DNA from: Ophiura sarsii
Taxonomy: Eukaryota; Echinodermata; Ophiuroidea; Amphilepidida; Ophiuridae
Direction of reading: 5' to 3'
Length of the DNA: 64,000 bases
Assembly (NCBI GenBank): GCA_035610835.1
Contig: CM069455.1
Span: 36,859,278-36,923,277 of the forward strand
Part shown: positions 33,289 through 43,258 of the stretch, in pieces
How positions within the stretch are numbered: the first letter of the stretch is position 1
Layout: each line of letters starts with the position of its first letter
The notes under the pieces: generated by a model
Database searches by the model: none
What the model was told of the DNA's origin: nothing
What the model saw: only the letters and a program-made list of their open reading frames with translations
Program-made: the position numbers and the translations under genes

Positions 33289-34232
33289 TAGCTACGTTCA
33301 CACAGTGGTTATTCAAAAGCGTAACTTACGCTAAAAGCAATAAAAATGCCACAAATAGTTTTGTTACTCTGACCGTGTGTCCACACACGCTTTACTCATA
33401 TCGCTACGCCGCGTAACTTACGCCGATTATCAGCTTTGCTGGTGTAAGTGTTGAAATAGGCAGCATTCATTGCTTTGACCTTTGTATTACAAATCGCATA
33501 TCACTGAAAATGGGTTTGTGTTGATGCGTGTTGTTAGAAAAAAGGATATAGGTATTGTTCGCATTTATAGAAATAAAAATTGACTATGCACATCATCATG
33601 GTTTTTTTTAATTGTACATCAAAAAGCTTCTGCAAAGTCTGCCCAAGCAACATCTTTAATTTTCTGAGTAAGCTCATTAGAATACCCTACCATTTTTATT
33701 CCTCACTGTGTAAGTGTATTGGTCGTTCTTTAAAAGTCCCCATTGAAGACATGCAGTGCTAGGTATACTAAAGGAACTCCAATTTTCTTTTGAACTTATA
33801 AGTTCGAAAGAAATTTCAGTTATTTATTTTGATATATTTTAAGATGTATCGAGTTTAAAACACATTTCGTTATACCGTTTAGGCACAACACACAGCAAGG
33901 TCGCGAGCTTGTAAAACGTAAATGGTATATATATAGCATCACCAAGCTTAAAGGTCACGATCCTGTAAAAGGTCACACTTACGCGCGATTAGCGTAAGTA
34001 CCGTTCACACAGCCATTTACGCCAGGCGGGGCTACGCTGACCTCGCTTACTCCTCGCTACTCCTGCTAAAAAGCAGGAGTAAATCGACCGGATTAAGGCC
34101 GCGTAACTTACGCTAATCTACGCTAATCAGCGTTCACACAGTCACTACTCCATCAGTTACGCGATTGCTACGCCAAACCACCGCTACTCTTCCTTACACC
34201 GTCCTTACTCCGCCTAGTGTGAACGTGACTAT
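33289..34232. mobile_element. MITE-like region with TAG..ACGTTCACAC ends
   Basis: The left end TAGCTACGTTCACACAGTGG and the right end, inverted TAGTCACGTTCACACTAGG, share about 15 of 18 bases. CGTAACTTACGC and GTTCACACAG recur inside (33330, 33410, 34000, 34105, 34135). A local hairpin CTCCTGCTAAAAAGCAGGAG lies at 34060. There is an unrelated AT-rich middle of 0.5 kb, so it may be two neighbouring copies in opposite orientation. Confidence 0.45.
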
Positions 34233-34436
34233 TGTATTGAATATGTACTTTTACATATTCTTTCCTCATTATCCTATATGAAGAGACGTTGATTACAAAA
34301 GCAGTGACATTACATCGTACGATATGAGGAACTCATATATAGATGGAAAGTGGGATTGTTAGATTACAAGCTTAAACAGGTTGAGTTTGAGTCACATTTG
34401 ATGTGGTTGAGTAACCTTTGATGAAAGAGTTGAGAC

Positions 34437-34650
34437 TTGATGTCAGTGAGTCCTTTATTGCATCCATTGCAGGCTATAGTACGTCTGTGCCATCCGAAAG
34501 AGATTTTTCAAGACATAGTTATACAAATGTAATTTCTTGACAGATGTAAACGTTTGTATATTAGTTGCCTCTGTTACCAGCTTGGCATTTTTAAAACCCT
34601 TCATTTGGGTAAGTTGCCTAGTTTCTTCTGGGCGATCATTTTACACATAC
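34437..34650. repeat. Dispersed repeat, partner of 24725-24950
   Basis: TGATGTCAGTGAGTCCTTT, TGTGCCATCCGAAA, TTCTTGACAGATGTAAA, AGCTTGGC and GGCGATCATTTTA align in order with the copy at 24.7-24.95 kb. Non-coding. Confidence 0.6.
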
Positions 34651-34674
34651 TATGCGAGGGACATTCAATAAGTG

Positions 34675-35010
34675 TTACCTCCTGCCTCATACTTGGTTAT
34701 AATATAAGCCAGCCAATCTTATGAAATATTGCACAATTGTAGCTTTGGAACCTCAGCTACAACTTCATTGTTAATTGATCTGAGTAATGATTGTACTTTT
34801 TTAAAGAAGCAGTAAAAACTATACTTCCATTTATAGCATGTATAGTGTGACGGAAATGAATGAAAAACAGCAAAATATCGCCTAAAGTGCTATTCATTTG
34901 GCCAATTCTAGGCCAGGAGCCAAAACGTACCCATTGGTCAATTATAACTATTCTAAATGTCAGATATCTCTTTAACATACTATAAACAATAAGAGTGACT
35001 GATTTCTTAG
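34675..35010. repeat. Dispersed repeat, partner of 47220-47500
   Basis: TACCTCCTGCCTCATA, ATAATATAAGCCAG, CACAATTGTAGCTTT, AACCTCAGCTACAA, TCTGAGTAATG, GACGGAAA and TAAACAATAAGAGTGACTGAT match 47220-47490 in the same order. The 47-kb copy extends further right, where another element interrupts it. Confidence 0.65.
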
Positions 35011-35094
35011 CCCATCAGCAATTTAACTGGTCTACGTACATTAATAAAACTTCTACCGTATAATGCGTGGTTTCATGAATACTACACTTGAAGA

Positions 35095-35779
35095 AAAAAG
35101 GGTTCCACTTATAACCTTTTTCTGTCCTGTATATAGAACCCTAAGAGCTCTTAAGGTTCTATACAGAACTTTAAAAGGTTCTATATAGAATCTTCAACAT
35201 TTAGGAAGGTCTAGGGACTTTCTTCATGGGCTCATCATAAAGTTTAAAAGAGTGAAAAACAATTTTAACGACTTTAATCTTTTATGGTTTTACATAATTA
35301 TTTTTTGGCTAAAGAAACTTTTTTCAAGAACCTCAACAGGTTCTTTACTAGTTCCCCAAAAAGGCTCTTCACTATACTTAAGGTTCTATAAAGAACCATT
35401 TTCTTGGCTTAAGAACCTTTTTTAGTTCTACAAAGAACCCATGGGTTATCAGGAAAGAACCCCAAAAAAGGTTATTTAACCAGTGAAGAACCTTTTTTAG
35501 GTTTTTTGGAACCCTAGTAAAGAACCTTTTAAGGTTCTTGGAAAGTGTTTCTTTAGCCAGAAAATAATTATGGAAAACCAAAAAAGATTAATGTTGTTAA
35601 CACTGTTTTTCACTCTTTAAACTTTGTGACGATCCCATGAAGAAAGTCCCTAGGCCTACCTAAATTGTGAAGGTTCTTTATAGAACCTTTTAAAGTTCTT
35701 TATAGAACCTTAAGAGCTCTTGGGGTTCTACATACAGGACAGAAAATGGTTCTAAGTGGAACCCTTTTTTCTTAGAGTG
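35095..35779. mobile_element. 685-bp foldback MITE built of AAGAACC/GGTTCTT repeats
   Basis: Ends CACTTGAAGAAAAAAGGGTT and AACCCTTTTTTCTTAGAGTG are flanked by TA (35093-35094, 35780-35781). Inverted similarity continues inward for about 230 bp: GTTCTATACAGAAC, GGACTTTCTTCATGGG against CCCATGAAGAAAGTCC, AGTGAAAAACA against TGTTTTTCACT, TAATTATTTTTTGGCTAAAG against its inverse. The centre is filled with AAGGTTCTTTA and AAGAACCTTTT units in both orientations. Non-coding. Confidence 0.85.
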
Positions 35780-35781
35780 TA

Positions 35782-37890
35782 CCTTTGTTTTGGTTTGATG
35801 AATAGTGCTGTTCTTCTTTAACATACGAGGCATCACCCACCACGACAGAAGGAAGTATGGGACAATTTGAATTTGTTGCTATCTGATGAAATAACTATTT
35901 TTGTGGATTTTTCATATTTTTTCAAACAATTAATTACATTTGTTTTACTATTAAACACACGTTATTAATTATTTGTCGTGGTGGGGCAGCATGGCTTGAC
36001 AACAACGAAAATGTGACTGATTAGCAGTATTCGATTATCCCAACGGCATTTAGCAATACATTCCAGTTGATATTACACTATTTACAAGTGTACAAGAGTT
36101 AATAAGTATTGCTTACAATATCATTTATACATGCTAATACTGTAAATATGTTCATCATGTTCAGATATCATTAATTGTTTTCCATCATCAGTATTTAGAT
36201 TGTGCCTTTATATCTAACCATACAATACGTACAATCCCCGAAATAAAACATGTATTTATTTTTAAAGTATAATTGTCCGTTTCCGTTGTCCAAATTTCTG
36301 ATTTCTCTCTGGCTTTGACCGCTTCGTAACGAAAGTGAAACTTAGAATGTATTGACTCAGAGCTATGATGATGACATTGTCATGAGGCTGACCTTCATAT
36401 TAGCGATGTTGTGAGAAAGGAGGTGGAATTTATTGAATTACCTTACCCTCGTATACATCTTAAGCTTCGTAACTTATTCAATACGGTTTCTTCCTCCCTA
36501 ATATAATGTGTGGAAGAATTATTCTACCCAAACTGAGACCCATTTGTAGCTCCCCTGATATACATGTATAGTTGAATTGTAAAAAAAACGCACCCAGGGA
36601 GTTACGGTTGAGTTAACCAGCTTAACCCGTACATATATGTATGTATTATTATCAAATCAACATAAATGACCTTTATACCATTCGCTACAGATCACCGTAC
36701 AGATATTATTACACACTACCCAGGCACGAACACGCAGGCCTGCGAACACGTATTCACCTCGCTTATCACGCGTATACAGCCCTTATCATACAAACAACAG
36801 TACTATAAATCATAATGTCTACCTACCCGGAAGTCAGGTTCATATGAGTTTATGTAATGAGTATTATCATAGACATAAATGTAGCTTTGAAACCAAAACG
36901 TCAGTTCAGAAACGTCAACCTGACATAAACACTCGCATCAATAACATATGTATTAATCCACGAAACCAACACTCAAACCAAAGTGTAATAGACAATGCGA
37001 ATTTAGTGACAGAGCTGGTAGTTTCTGTTATATCATGCTGTTGGTTGACATACAAAGATGACGTCAACGGGGAAATCCAATTTCGTGTATTCACACGCAA
37101 TCACATGCATACACACTTTGGTGGCGCCCCACATTGTCCCTGGTTAAAGACACAGGCAGTGTTGGAATGGAATCGAAGCTATTTTTACTATATTTCAACA
37201 TATGAATTATTATAAATCCTTATAATAATAATTTGAACATCAGGTTTGTTATTAGAGTATGCGCATAGGGCAAATCAATATCAAATTTCCCCACATAGCA
37301 GTACAAAGAGCCACAAAATATATAAATACAAAAATCGAGTCCGATATACGTAGTTTACAATATCAAATGCGAACTTTTTAATTGTGATACAAATTTGATC
37401 TCATTAAATTGGAAAATACTTTATAGCTTTTAATGCACTAACGTACTCTTTTGTAAGATATGGGTAAATTGGCAAACAGTATTTATGACGCATGCAATGT
37501 AATTGATTATATATCGAACATTTATTTTTCAACTGTGGTATAGATTTAAAGCATTCGCTTACGCTAGTCAAGTCCTTTCAATATTATTTTTGCTTTATCT
37601 TTTGTAAATGTTGAGGTAATTGTATAATTGTGTCACTGATGTATCAATGAATAAAAAACGGAGCGGATATGTAACAACAAATTGTTCACTTCTGGCAGGA
37701 AGATTCAGGAACCCACATTTGTTTTTAAATGTTTTGGCAGCTATATTTCAAAATGGTCGCCAACTGCCTTTCAAATATAAGAGACATTAATTAAATTGCT
37801 CTAAATGAGCTTTTCCCGAGATTTAGATCATAAGATTTCACCAATATGTTCTTTAAAAACTGTTTCTAAGAGTCAGTACCAAAGTCATAC
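35782..37890. other. Unassigned region
   Basis: No gene or repeat boundary is recognised over 2.1 kb. An open frame of 123 codons at 36844-37215 (plus) has no domain that I recognise and polar, uneven composition; I treat it as chance. Otherwise the sequence is AT-rich and unique within the window. Confidence 0.4.
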
Positions 37891-37914
37891 CGGATCTTTA
37901 TCTGCCAAATATAA

Positions 37915-38420
37915 TTGTCTTACTGTTACTGATTTGCACACACTAGAGCTGGGGGGGGGGGGGGGGGGGGGGGGTCTTCATGTACACATTTTCAATAAAT
38001 GAACTCCCCACGGCATTTACGATTATTATCCAACAAGCCACGACAATGATTTTAATTTGACAACTAATAAGAAATCATTTTCTGACAATGCAATTCAAAC
38101 CCGTGGCCCCAATCTTTGGAATTCACTTCCAAAAACACTAAAAGAATCAACATCTATGAAATTAACTTAATAAAAGCACATCCAAAATACGAATACTTCC
38201 TTTTTTGAGCTCGTCCTTGTATGTTTTGTCTTGTTTAGTCGTTGTCAGAATTTGTATTCTTTATTTAGTAAATAAGTATCATATATATATAGTATTGTAT
38301 TGAAAGGGGGTTGGCTATTTACAGGAATTATTGAATTTCCAGCCTACTCCTCCATACGCTTTTGTTTGTTTTTAAGTTATTTTTGATGTCGTGTTTTTTT
38401 ATGGAAATAAAGTTTGATTT
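37915..38420 (+). pseudogene. LINE 3' fragment with a G24 run in former coding sequence
   Basis: The plus strand reads VTDLHTLELG..., then in shifted frames FMYTF, NELPTAF, DYYPTSHDNDFNLTTNKKSF, SDNAIQTRGPNLWNSLPKT and LKESTSMK. This is the conserved C-terminal region of a LINE reverse transcriptase (F-M-Y, L-P-x-x-F, L-W-N-S-L-P). A run of 24 G (37951-37974) interrupts the HTLELG-xFMY junction. The 3' UTR ends with ATGGAAATAAAGTTTGATTTTGATTT, written here in two parts: GGAAATAAAG and TTTGATTTTGATTT, a usual LINE tail. 5'-truncated and dead. Confidence 0.85.
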
Positions 38421-38448
38421 TGATTTGTTTTGTTTTGTTTGTTTGTCG

Positions 38449-40762
38449 TAGTTTAAACGATGAAAGCATTTGAGCCTTTGGTGCATTTGTGGCCAATTTG
38501 GTTCGGTTTGGCGGGTAAGGAACTATACGATTGGGTCACAAGGAGCAACGAGCAACAAGTTCTAAACAACACATTTCATAAATGCGACTACGAAAATCGT
38601 GTGTCGCCGGAAGGACATAACGCTCCAGACGCGGCTAGGTTAAAATTGCCCAATATTGAACTTTAACTTAGAATATCGAAATTGACAAACATCGTGATGA
38701 TAATGTTGTATATTTGATAAGATTTGAACGCCAAGCGCAGTACAGCAAATAGTCTTCTTCCTAGTGGAGGAGAGCGCGTTGTAATGTTGTTGTTGCTTAC
38801 TTGAAGTGTTTAATGACTTGGATTTTAATGATCTGGCGAGTTCAATGTTTACAATGGTTTCTGGTGGATTGTTCCAGTCAGTGCAGGTTGTAGTCCTTGA
38901 AAACAAATGAATATTTATAGCTGTCACGAGTTGTTTGGATTTCAATAAATGATATGCGAGCGAATGGAGCGAATGACGGTGCAGTAGTGTTAGGACTTGG
39001 GTTGAGGGTTGCCCATAATAAGCCTTCAGGAAGATGGAGAGGCGATTGACTTTCCGCCTTGTAGCAAGGTCGCTCCAGTTTTAAGTCCTTCAGCATATCT
39101 GTCACGCTATTGAAACAGTCATAATCATGTTTGACACATCGCGCGGCTCTTAATCTGCACCGCTTCAATTTGATATATTTGCTCCTGTGTGTGTGTGGGC
39201 CCTAACCTAAGAGCTATGATCTAGAGTTGGGCGGACCAGTGACTGATATGGTAGGTTTTTGATGTCAGTTGTGCACGAGTGTGCGTTCCTTTTGATGAAA
39301 CTCAGTAATTTGTTCCCTTTGCAGCTAATTTGTTTATGTGGTTATTACATTTAAGATTATTTTATATTTTAACCCCCAAGTATGCATGCGAATTAGTCTC
39401 CTGTAGTGGGGTGTCTTTGAGTGTGTATTTGGTTGCTTGGGTTTGGAGAGCATATGACTGTAAGTGTTTATCATTTGTCTGTATTAAACTTTATTTGCCA
39501 CTTCTTTTCCTACTTGGCTAATGGTCAATGTCTTTTTGCAGAAGCGTTGCGTCATTGTCGGTCATGTGGTCACTGGTCAGGCAGGTCATTTATATCAGCT
39601 AAAAACAGAAATGGGCCAGGTACGGTGACCTGTGGAACGGCTGATTGTATACGAACCTAGTCCGAGTGATCGCCTCCAATGACAACCCTCTGCTTTCTTC
39701 GCGTTAGGAAGTCGGTGATCCATGAGGCAGTCGGTCCTTGGACACCGTAGTGGGTGAGTTTTAGCATCAATCTTTTGTGTGGCACCACATCAAAAGCTTA
39801 ATAGCTGAAGTACATATTGATAACGTCTTTTTCAGATTTGTTTTTCTAGCGCAATGTTATGGTCATTTCTCGTAAGGATGAGTTGGGAATCGCATGATCG
39901 ATTGCGGCGAACGCTATGTTGTTGGTCAGTCAAGATGTTATGGTGGTTGATCAAGATGTCGCATGATATTTTACATGTTCCGTCACCTTACAACTGAAAG
40001 ACGTGAGTAAAAGTGGTCTGTAGTTTTGAAGGTTTGGCCCTTTCTTGAAAATTGGAGATATGTTTGCGCATCTCTAATCATCAGTCAGGCAGAATGTCTG
40101 TCTTCAGAGACTTTCTGAAGATGGCGGTCAGGGCTGGAGCTATCTCCTGGGCACCCACCTTTAGGATTTGCGCTGGTGTGTTGTCAGGTCCAGTGGCTTT
40201 AGTCGGGTCAAGGTCAGTCAGTAGTTTTTGAATGCTATCAACTGATAGGGAAGGATTTGTGGTTGTAAGACATGTCAGGGATTTTTGTCAGGGTCTCCTG
40301 CGTGAATACTGATTTGAATTGTTGGTTTAAGATTTAGGTATTTTTGGTGTTTTAAGAAACAATTCTACTCTGTGATTTAAGCTCAGAGATGCCAACATTG
40401 TCCTGTGTTAGGCTTTTGATAAAGGATCATTTTTTTTATTTGACATCGAGCATGTTTCACAAATGTATTTTATGTATATAGTAACAAAGCGTCATGCACG
40501 TGACATTTTCCCGCAATGTGCGAGAAAGACTCCCAATCTTCATGTATATCAGACTCCCTAGCCTTGTTGAAAGCTTTCTGTATTTTCCTCAGGGCATTTT
40601 GGACCTTACGGTTGAGCCACGGTATTTTTGTGGGAATTCCGGATCATTTTGGAAGGAATATATTTGTCCATTGTGGCTTGGACGGCGTTTAGTAAAGTCC
40701 TTCCCCATGTCACTGATGGTGGCAAATTCTAGTGTCTATGTCATTAAGATTATACCTTTCTG
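38449..40762 (-). pseudogene. Decayed LINE A, 3' part (reverse transcriptase)
   Basis: Read on the minus strand from 40762 downwards. MDKYIPSKMIRNSHKN and ALRKIQKAF (linker before the RT), PTKATGPDNTPAQILK, ANISPIFKKGPNLQNYRPL (RT motifs 1-2), SKAFDVVPHKRLMLKLTHYG (motif A region), ASWITDFLTRRKQRVVIGG. Then CRLRAARCVKHDYDCFNSVTD, FIEIQTTRDSYKYSF, and DWNNPPETIVNIE (C-terminal region). Many stops and frameshifts, and part of the palm is lost around 39200-39600. Its 5' continuation is 42965-43170, beyond a LINE insertion. The 3' end may be the TTTG tract at 38421-38447. CR1/L2-like by motifs. Confidence 0.85.
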
Positions 40763-40778
40763 GGCTTAGATCTGATTA
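40763..40778. repeat. Target-site duplication, left copy
   Basis: GGCTTAGATCTGATTA (16 bp) is repeated exactly at 42949-42964. In the minus-strand LINE A it encodes the junction ...KPKLIRSK|PRKV, which reads on when one copy and everything between are removed. Confidence 0.9.
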
Positions 40779-41105
40779 TTATTATTATTATTTATTATTA
40801 TTATTTTTTATTATTATTATTATTTACCGGTGCTTATAGAGCGCATTTCCAAAAGATCAATGCGCTGTACAAATAACAGACATCCAAAAATGGCATACAA
40901 TTATATAACAACAAAATAACATCAACAACTTTTAAAAATATGATTTAAAAGATGCATTACAGCAAAGCACCACATGTCCAGTTGTATAAAAAGTATTACA
41001 TAATTTACACAATAATCAGTTACAAAATGATTAAAAATACGAATGAATTGACAAAGTGATATATAATATTAAAAACCCAGTAGGCCAGGAAGTGAACTAA
41101 TGTTT
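40779..41105 (-). mobile_element. Inserted LINE C: 3' UTR and AAT tail
   Basis: The plus strand shows an ATT/TTATTATT tract (40779-40825), then ACCGGTGCTTATAGAGCGCA and TTTCCAAAAGATCAATGCGC. Read on the minus strand this is GCGCATTGATC..GCGCTCTATAAGCACCGGT followed by an AAT repeat, a standard CR1/L2-type 3' end. It abuts the target duplication directly, as expected for a retrotransposon tail. Confidence 0.85.
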
Positions 41106-42430
41106 AAGGCAAGTGGTCATAAGTATGATTGAGAAGGCTAAAACCGCCTATTATTCTGATTCTGTTGCTCAGTGCCATGGTGACCAGAAAGGTCTTTTTC
41201 GTGTTGTCAACAATCTCTTGCACAAAAGTAAAGATCCTGTTCTTCCCAGTTGTACTTCTGATCAAATGCTTGCCAACAGGTTCTCACAGTTTTTTGTTGG
41301 TAAGATTGAGAGTATACGAAGTGGTTTTAATGAGAGTGTTGTGTTTCCATCTAATGACATACAAAAGTCAGTTTGTGTTCCTCATCTTACTGATTTTGAA
41401 CCAGTCACTGATGCCGAGTTGTTAAAAATGCTAATGAGTGCACCTACCAAATCATGTGAATTAGACCCTCTACCAACATGGGTCATAAAAGAATGTGTTC
41501 ATGACATTGTTCCATCAATAACTCGTATAATCAACATGTCTTTTTCAACAGGCATTTTTCCAAGTGCTCTAAAAACAGCATATATAAGACCTCTTCTAAA
41601 GAAGCTTGGTCTTGATAAAGAGGAACTCAAAAATTGTAGGCCAGTTGCCAATTTGTCGTTCCTTGGAAAAATGATCGAGCGCGTTGCTTCATCTCGCCTT
41701 AAGACTGTCATTGATGATTGGGAATTGCAAGATCCTTTCCAATCAGCCTACCGTGCAAATCATAGCATCGAGACAGCGCTGCTACGTGTTAATAACGACA
41801 TTCTGCGTGCAATGGACAATGGCAAAATAACTGCCCTGGTGATGCTTGATCTCAGTGCTGCGTTTGACACTGTGGATCATAATATCCTACTGCAAAGGCT
41901 TCAAAATAACATCGGTGTGTCAGGCGTAGCACTGAAATGGTGTAAATCGTACTTACGGGATAGAATACAACATGTTAGAATTGGTGACACCTTGTCTGAG
42001 CCAGTTACACTGAACTATTCTGTGCCCCAAGGTTCCGTACTGGGACCACAATGGTTCGTCATTTACACCGCACCAATCCGTCATATCTTTCAGAAATACA
42101 ACCTCAAATACCACATATATGCTGATGATACCCAAATTAATTTTTCATTTGACGCTAACCAGACAGCTGCCACTGATGCAATTCATGTTATTGAAGCATG
42201 TGTTGAGGAGATCCGTCAATGGATGAAAAATAATTCTCTCAAACTCAACGATAGCAAGACTGAATTCATCTTATTTGGCTCCAAACACATGTTAGACAAG
42301 CTTTCTGACATTCACATTAATATAGGCAGCTCAACCATTGCTCCAGTGAAACAAGTTCGCAATCTTGGCTTCATTATGGATGCATCAATGACTCTAACTT
42401 CGCACATATCTTCCATTGTCAAATCAGCTT
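41106..42430 (+). pseudogene. LINE D reverse transcriptase segment in opposite orientation
   Basis: A continuous frame from about 41106 reads RQVVISMIEKAKTAYYSDSV, then the RT: PLPTWVIKECVHDIVP, AYIRPLLKK, LKNCRPVANLSFLGKMIERV, QSAYRANHSIETALLRV, ALVMLDLSAAFDTVDH (motif A), YSVPQGSVLGP (motif B), YHIYADDTQ (motif C, 42118-42129) and LKLNDSKTEFILFG. Catalytic Asp residues of motifs A and C are present. The LINE similarity ends at about 42430, where minus-strand LINE C begins; residues beyond (LLDRQPMQ...) are antisense read-through. The endonuclease and C-terminus are missing. The intact 440-codon frame shows it is young. Its G-P-Q in place of G-P-L after motif B is unusual. Confidence 0.88.
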
Positions 42431-42948
42431 CTCTGCTGGACCGGCAACCAATGCAGCTCACGAATCAAAGGTGCAGCGCTAGTGCGCCTACCAACATGAT
42501 AGACAAGGCGTGCAGCGCGGTTTTGAAGCCGTTGGAGACGTTGCATATCTGATTTTGACAGGCCACCAAGCAAAGAATTGCCATAGTCGAGCCGAGACAG
42601 GATCAAAGATCTTATTGCATGTGCACAGGTTGTTCTGTCAATAAATCGTCTTATCCTCCAAAGATTACGTATATGGAAATTAACAATACGACATAGCTTA
42701 TTTACATGTTGTTTCATACTAAGACTACTATCAAATACGATACCAAGATTCGTAATACAAGAAGAAGGGGCAATCACAGATCCACCTATTTTCAAATTAA
42801 TGTCCAGGTGAGACACTGCTTCAACATGCCTAGGAGACGAAATCAGGAACAGCTCAGTTTTTGAATCATTGAGCTTCAGCTTATTAGCATGCATCCATGA
42901 TCGAATTTCTGCAATGCATTTGGTAAGCCTAAGCTGAGCAGAAGCAAT
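42431..42948 (-). pseudogene. Inserted LINE C: reverse transcriptase thumb region
   Basis: The minus strand reads RLTKCIAEIRSWMHANKLKL, NDSKTELFLISSPRHVEA, LDINLKIGGSVIAPSSCITN, LGIVFDSSLSMKQHVNKLC, ILSRLDYGNSLLGGLSKSD, LQRLQNRAARLVYHVGR and LIRELHWLPVQQR. This is an undisrupted frame for the palm end and thumb of a CR1-type RT. It overlaps the same protein region as the end of LINE D but is only distantly similar, so the two come from different families. Its right end adjoins the target duplication at 42949. Confidence 0.85.
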
Positions 42949-42964
42949 GGCTTAGATCTGATTA

Positions 42965-43170
42965 ATTTAGGTTTTATGTCAATGGTAATGATTGCAATTC
43001 CTGTGTGGTAACTAATGCCTGGGGCAATAACGATTTTTTTTCCTACCAAGGTAGGGTTATTTGTGAAAAGTAAATCAATGATATTTTTACCTCTTAGCCA
43101 CAAGAAGCGCTTTGCCCATGTGAGCAGAATTTCTAACCGGCGAGACATATGATATCTATGCTCGGTTTAA
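42965..43170 (-). pseudogene. LINE A, 5' part (end of endonuclease domain)
   Basis: The minus strand reads ILLTWAKRFLWLRGKNIIDL, LFTNNPTLVGKKIVIAPGIS and YHTGIAIITIDIKPKLIRSK. This is the end of an apurinic-type LINE endonuclease (the N-x-L-D-L-x-F-T-N and the S-D-H-x-x-I region, here S-Y-H-T-G-I, so the catalytic Asp is Tyr). It continues at 40762 after removal of the 2.17-kb insertion. 5'-truncated near 43170. Confidence 0.85.
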
Positions 43171-43215
43171 TAACGCCGACAAATTAAGTTATTCTACGCT
43201 AAAACTTCTACGCTA

Positions 43216-43258
43216 CACTAGACCACACACGCTGAGGGCGAGCGTGTGTGGTCTAGTG
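43216..43258. repeat. Perfect 18-bp hairpin at the SINE head
   Basis: CACTAGACCACACACGCT (43216-43233) and AGCGTGTGTGGTCTAGTG (43241-43258) are exact inverted copies with a 7-base loop, GAGGGCG. The right arm is the A-box end of the SINE, so the left arm duplicates the SINE start in inverse orientation. Confidence 0.9.

Noticed and set aside
36844..37215. 123-codon open frame
   Set aside because: No recognisable domain, no splice or Kozak support, and uneven composition; kept only as unassigned sequence.
41953..42135. Minus-strand frame over the LINE D reverse transcriptase
   Set aside because: Antisense shadow of the RT coding frame.
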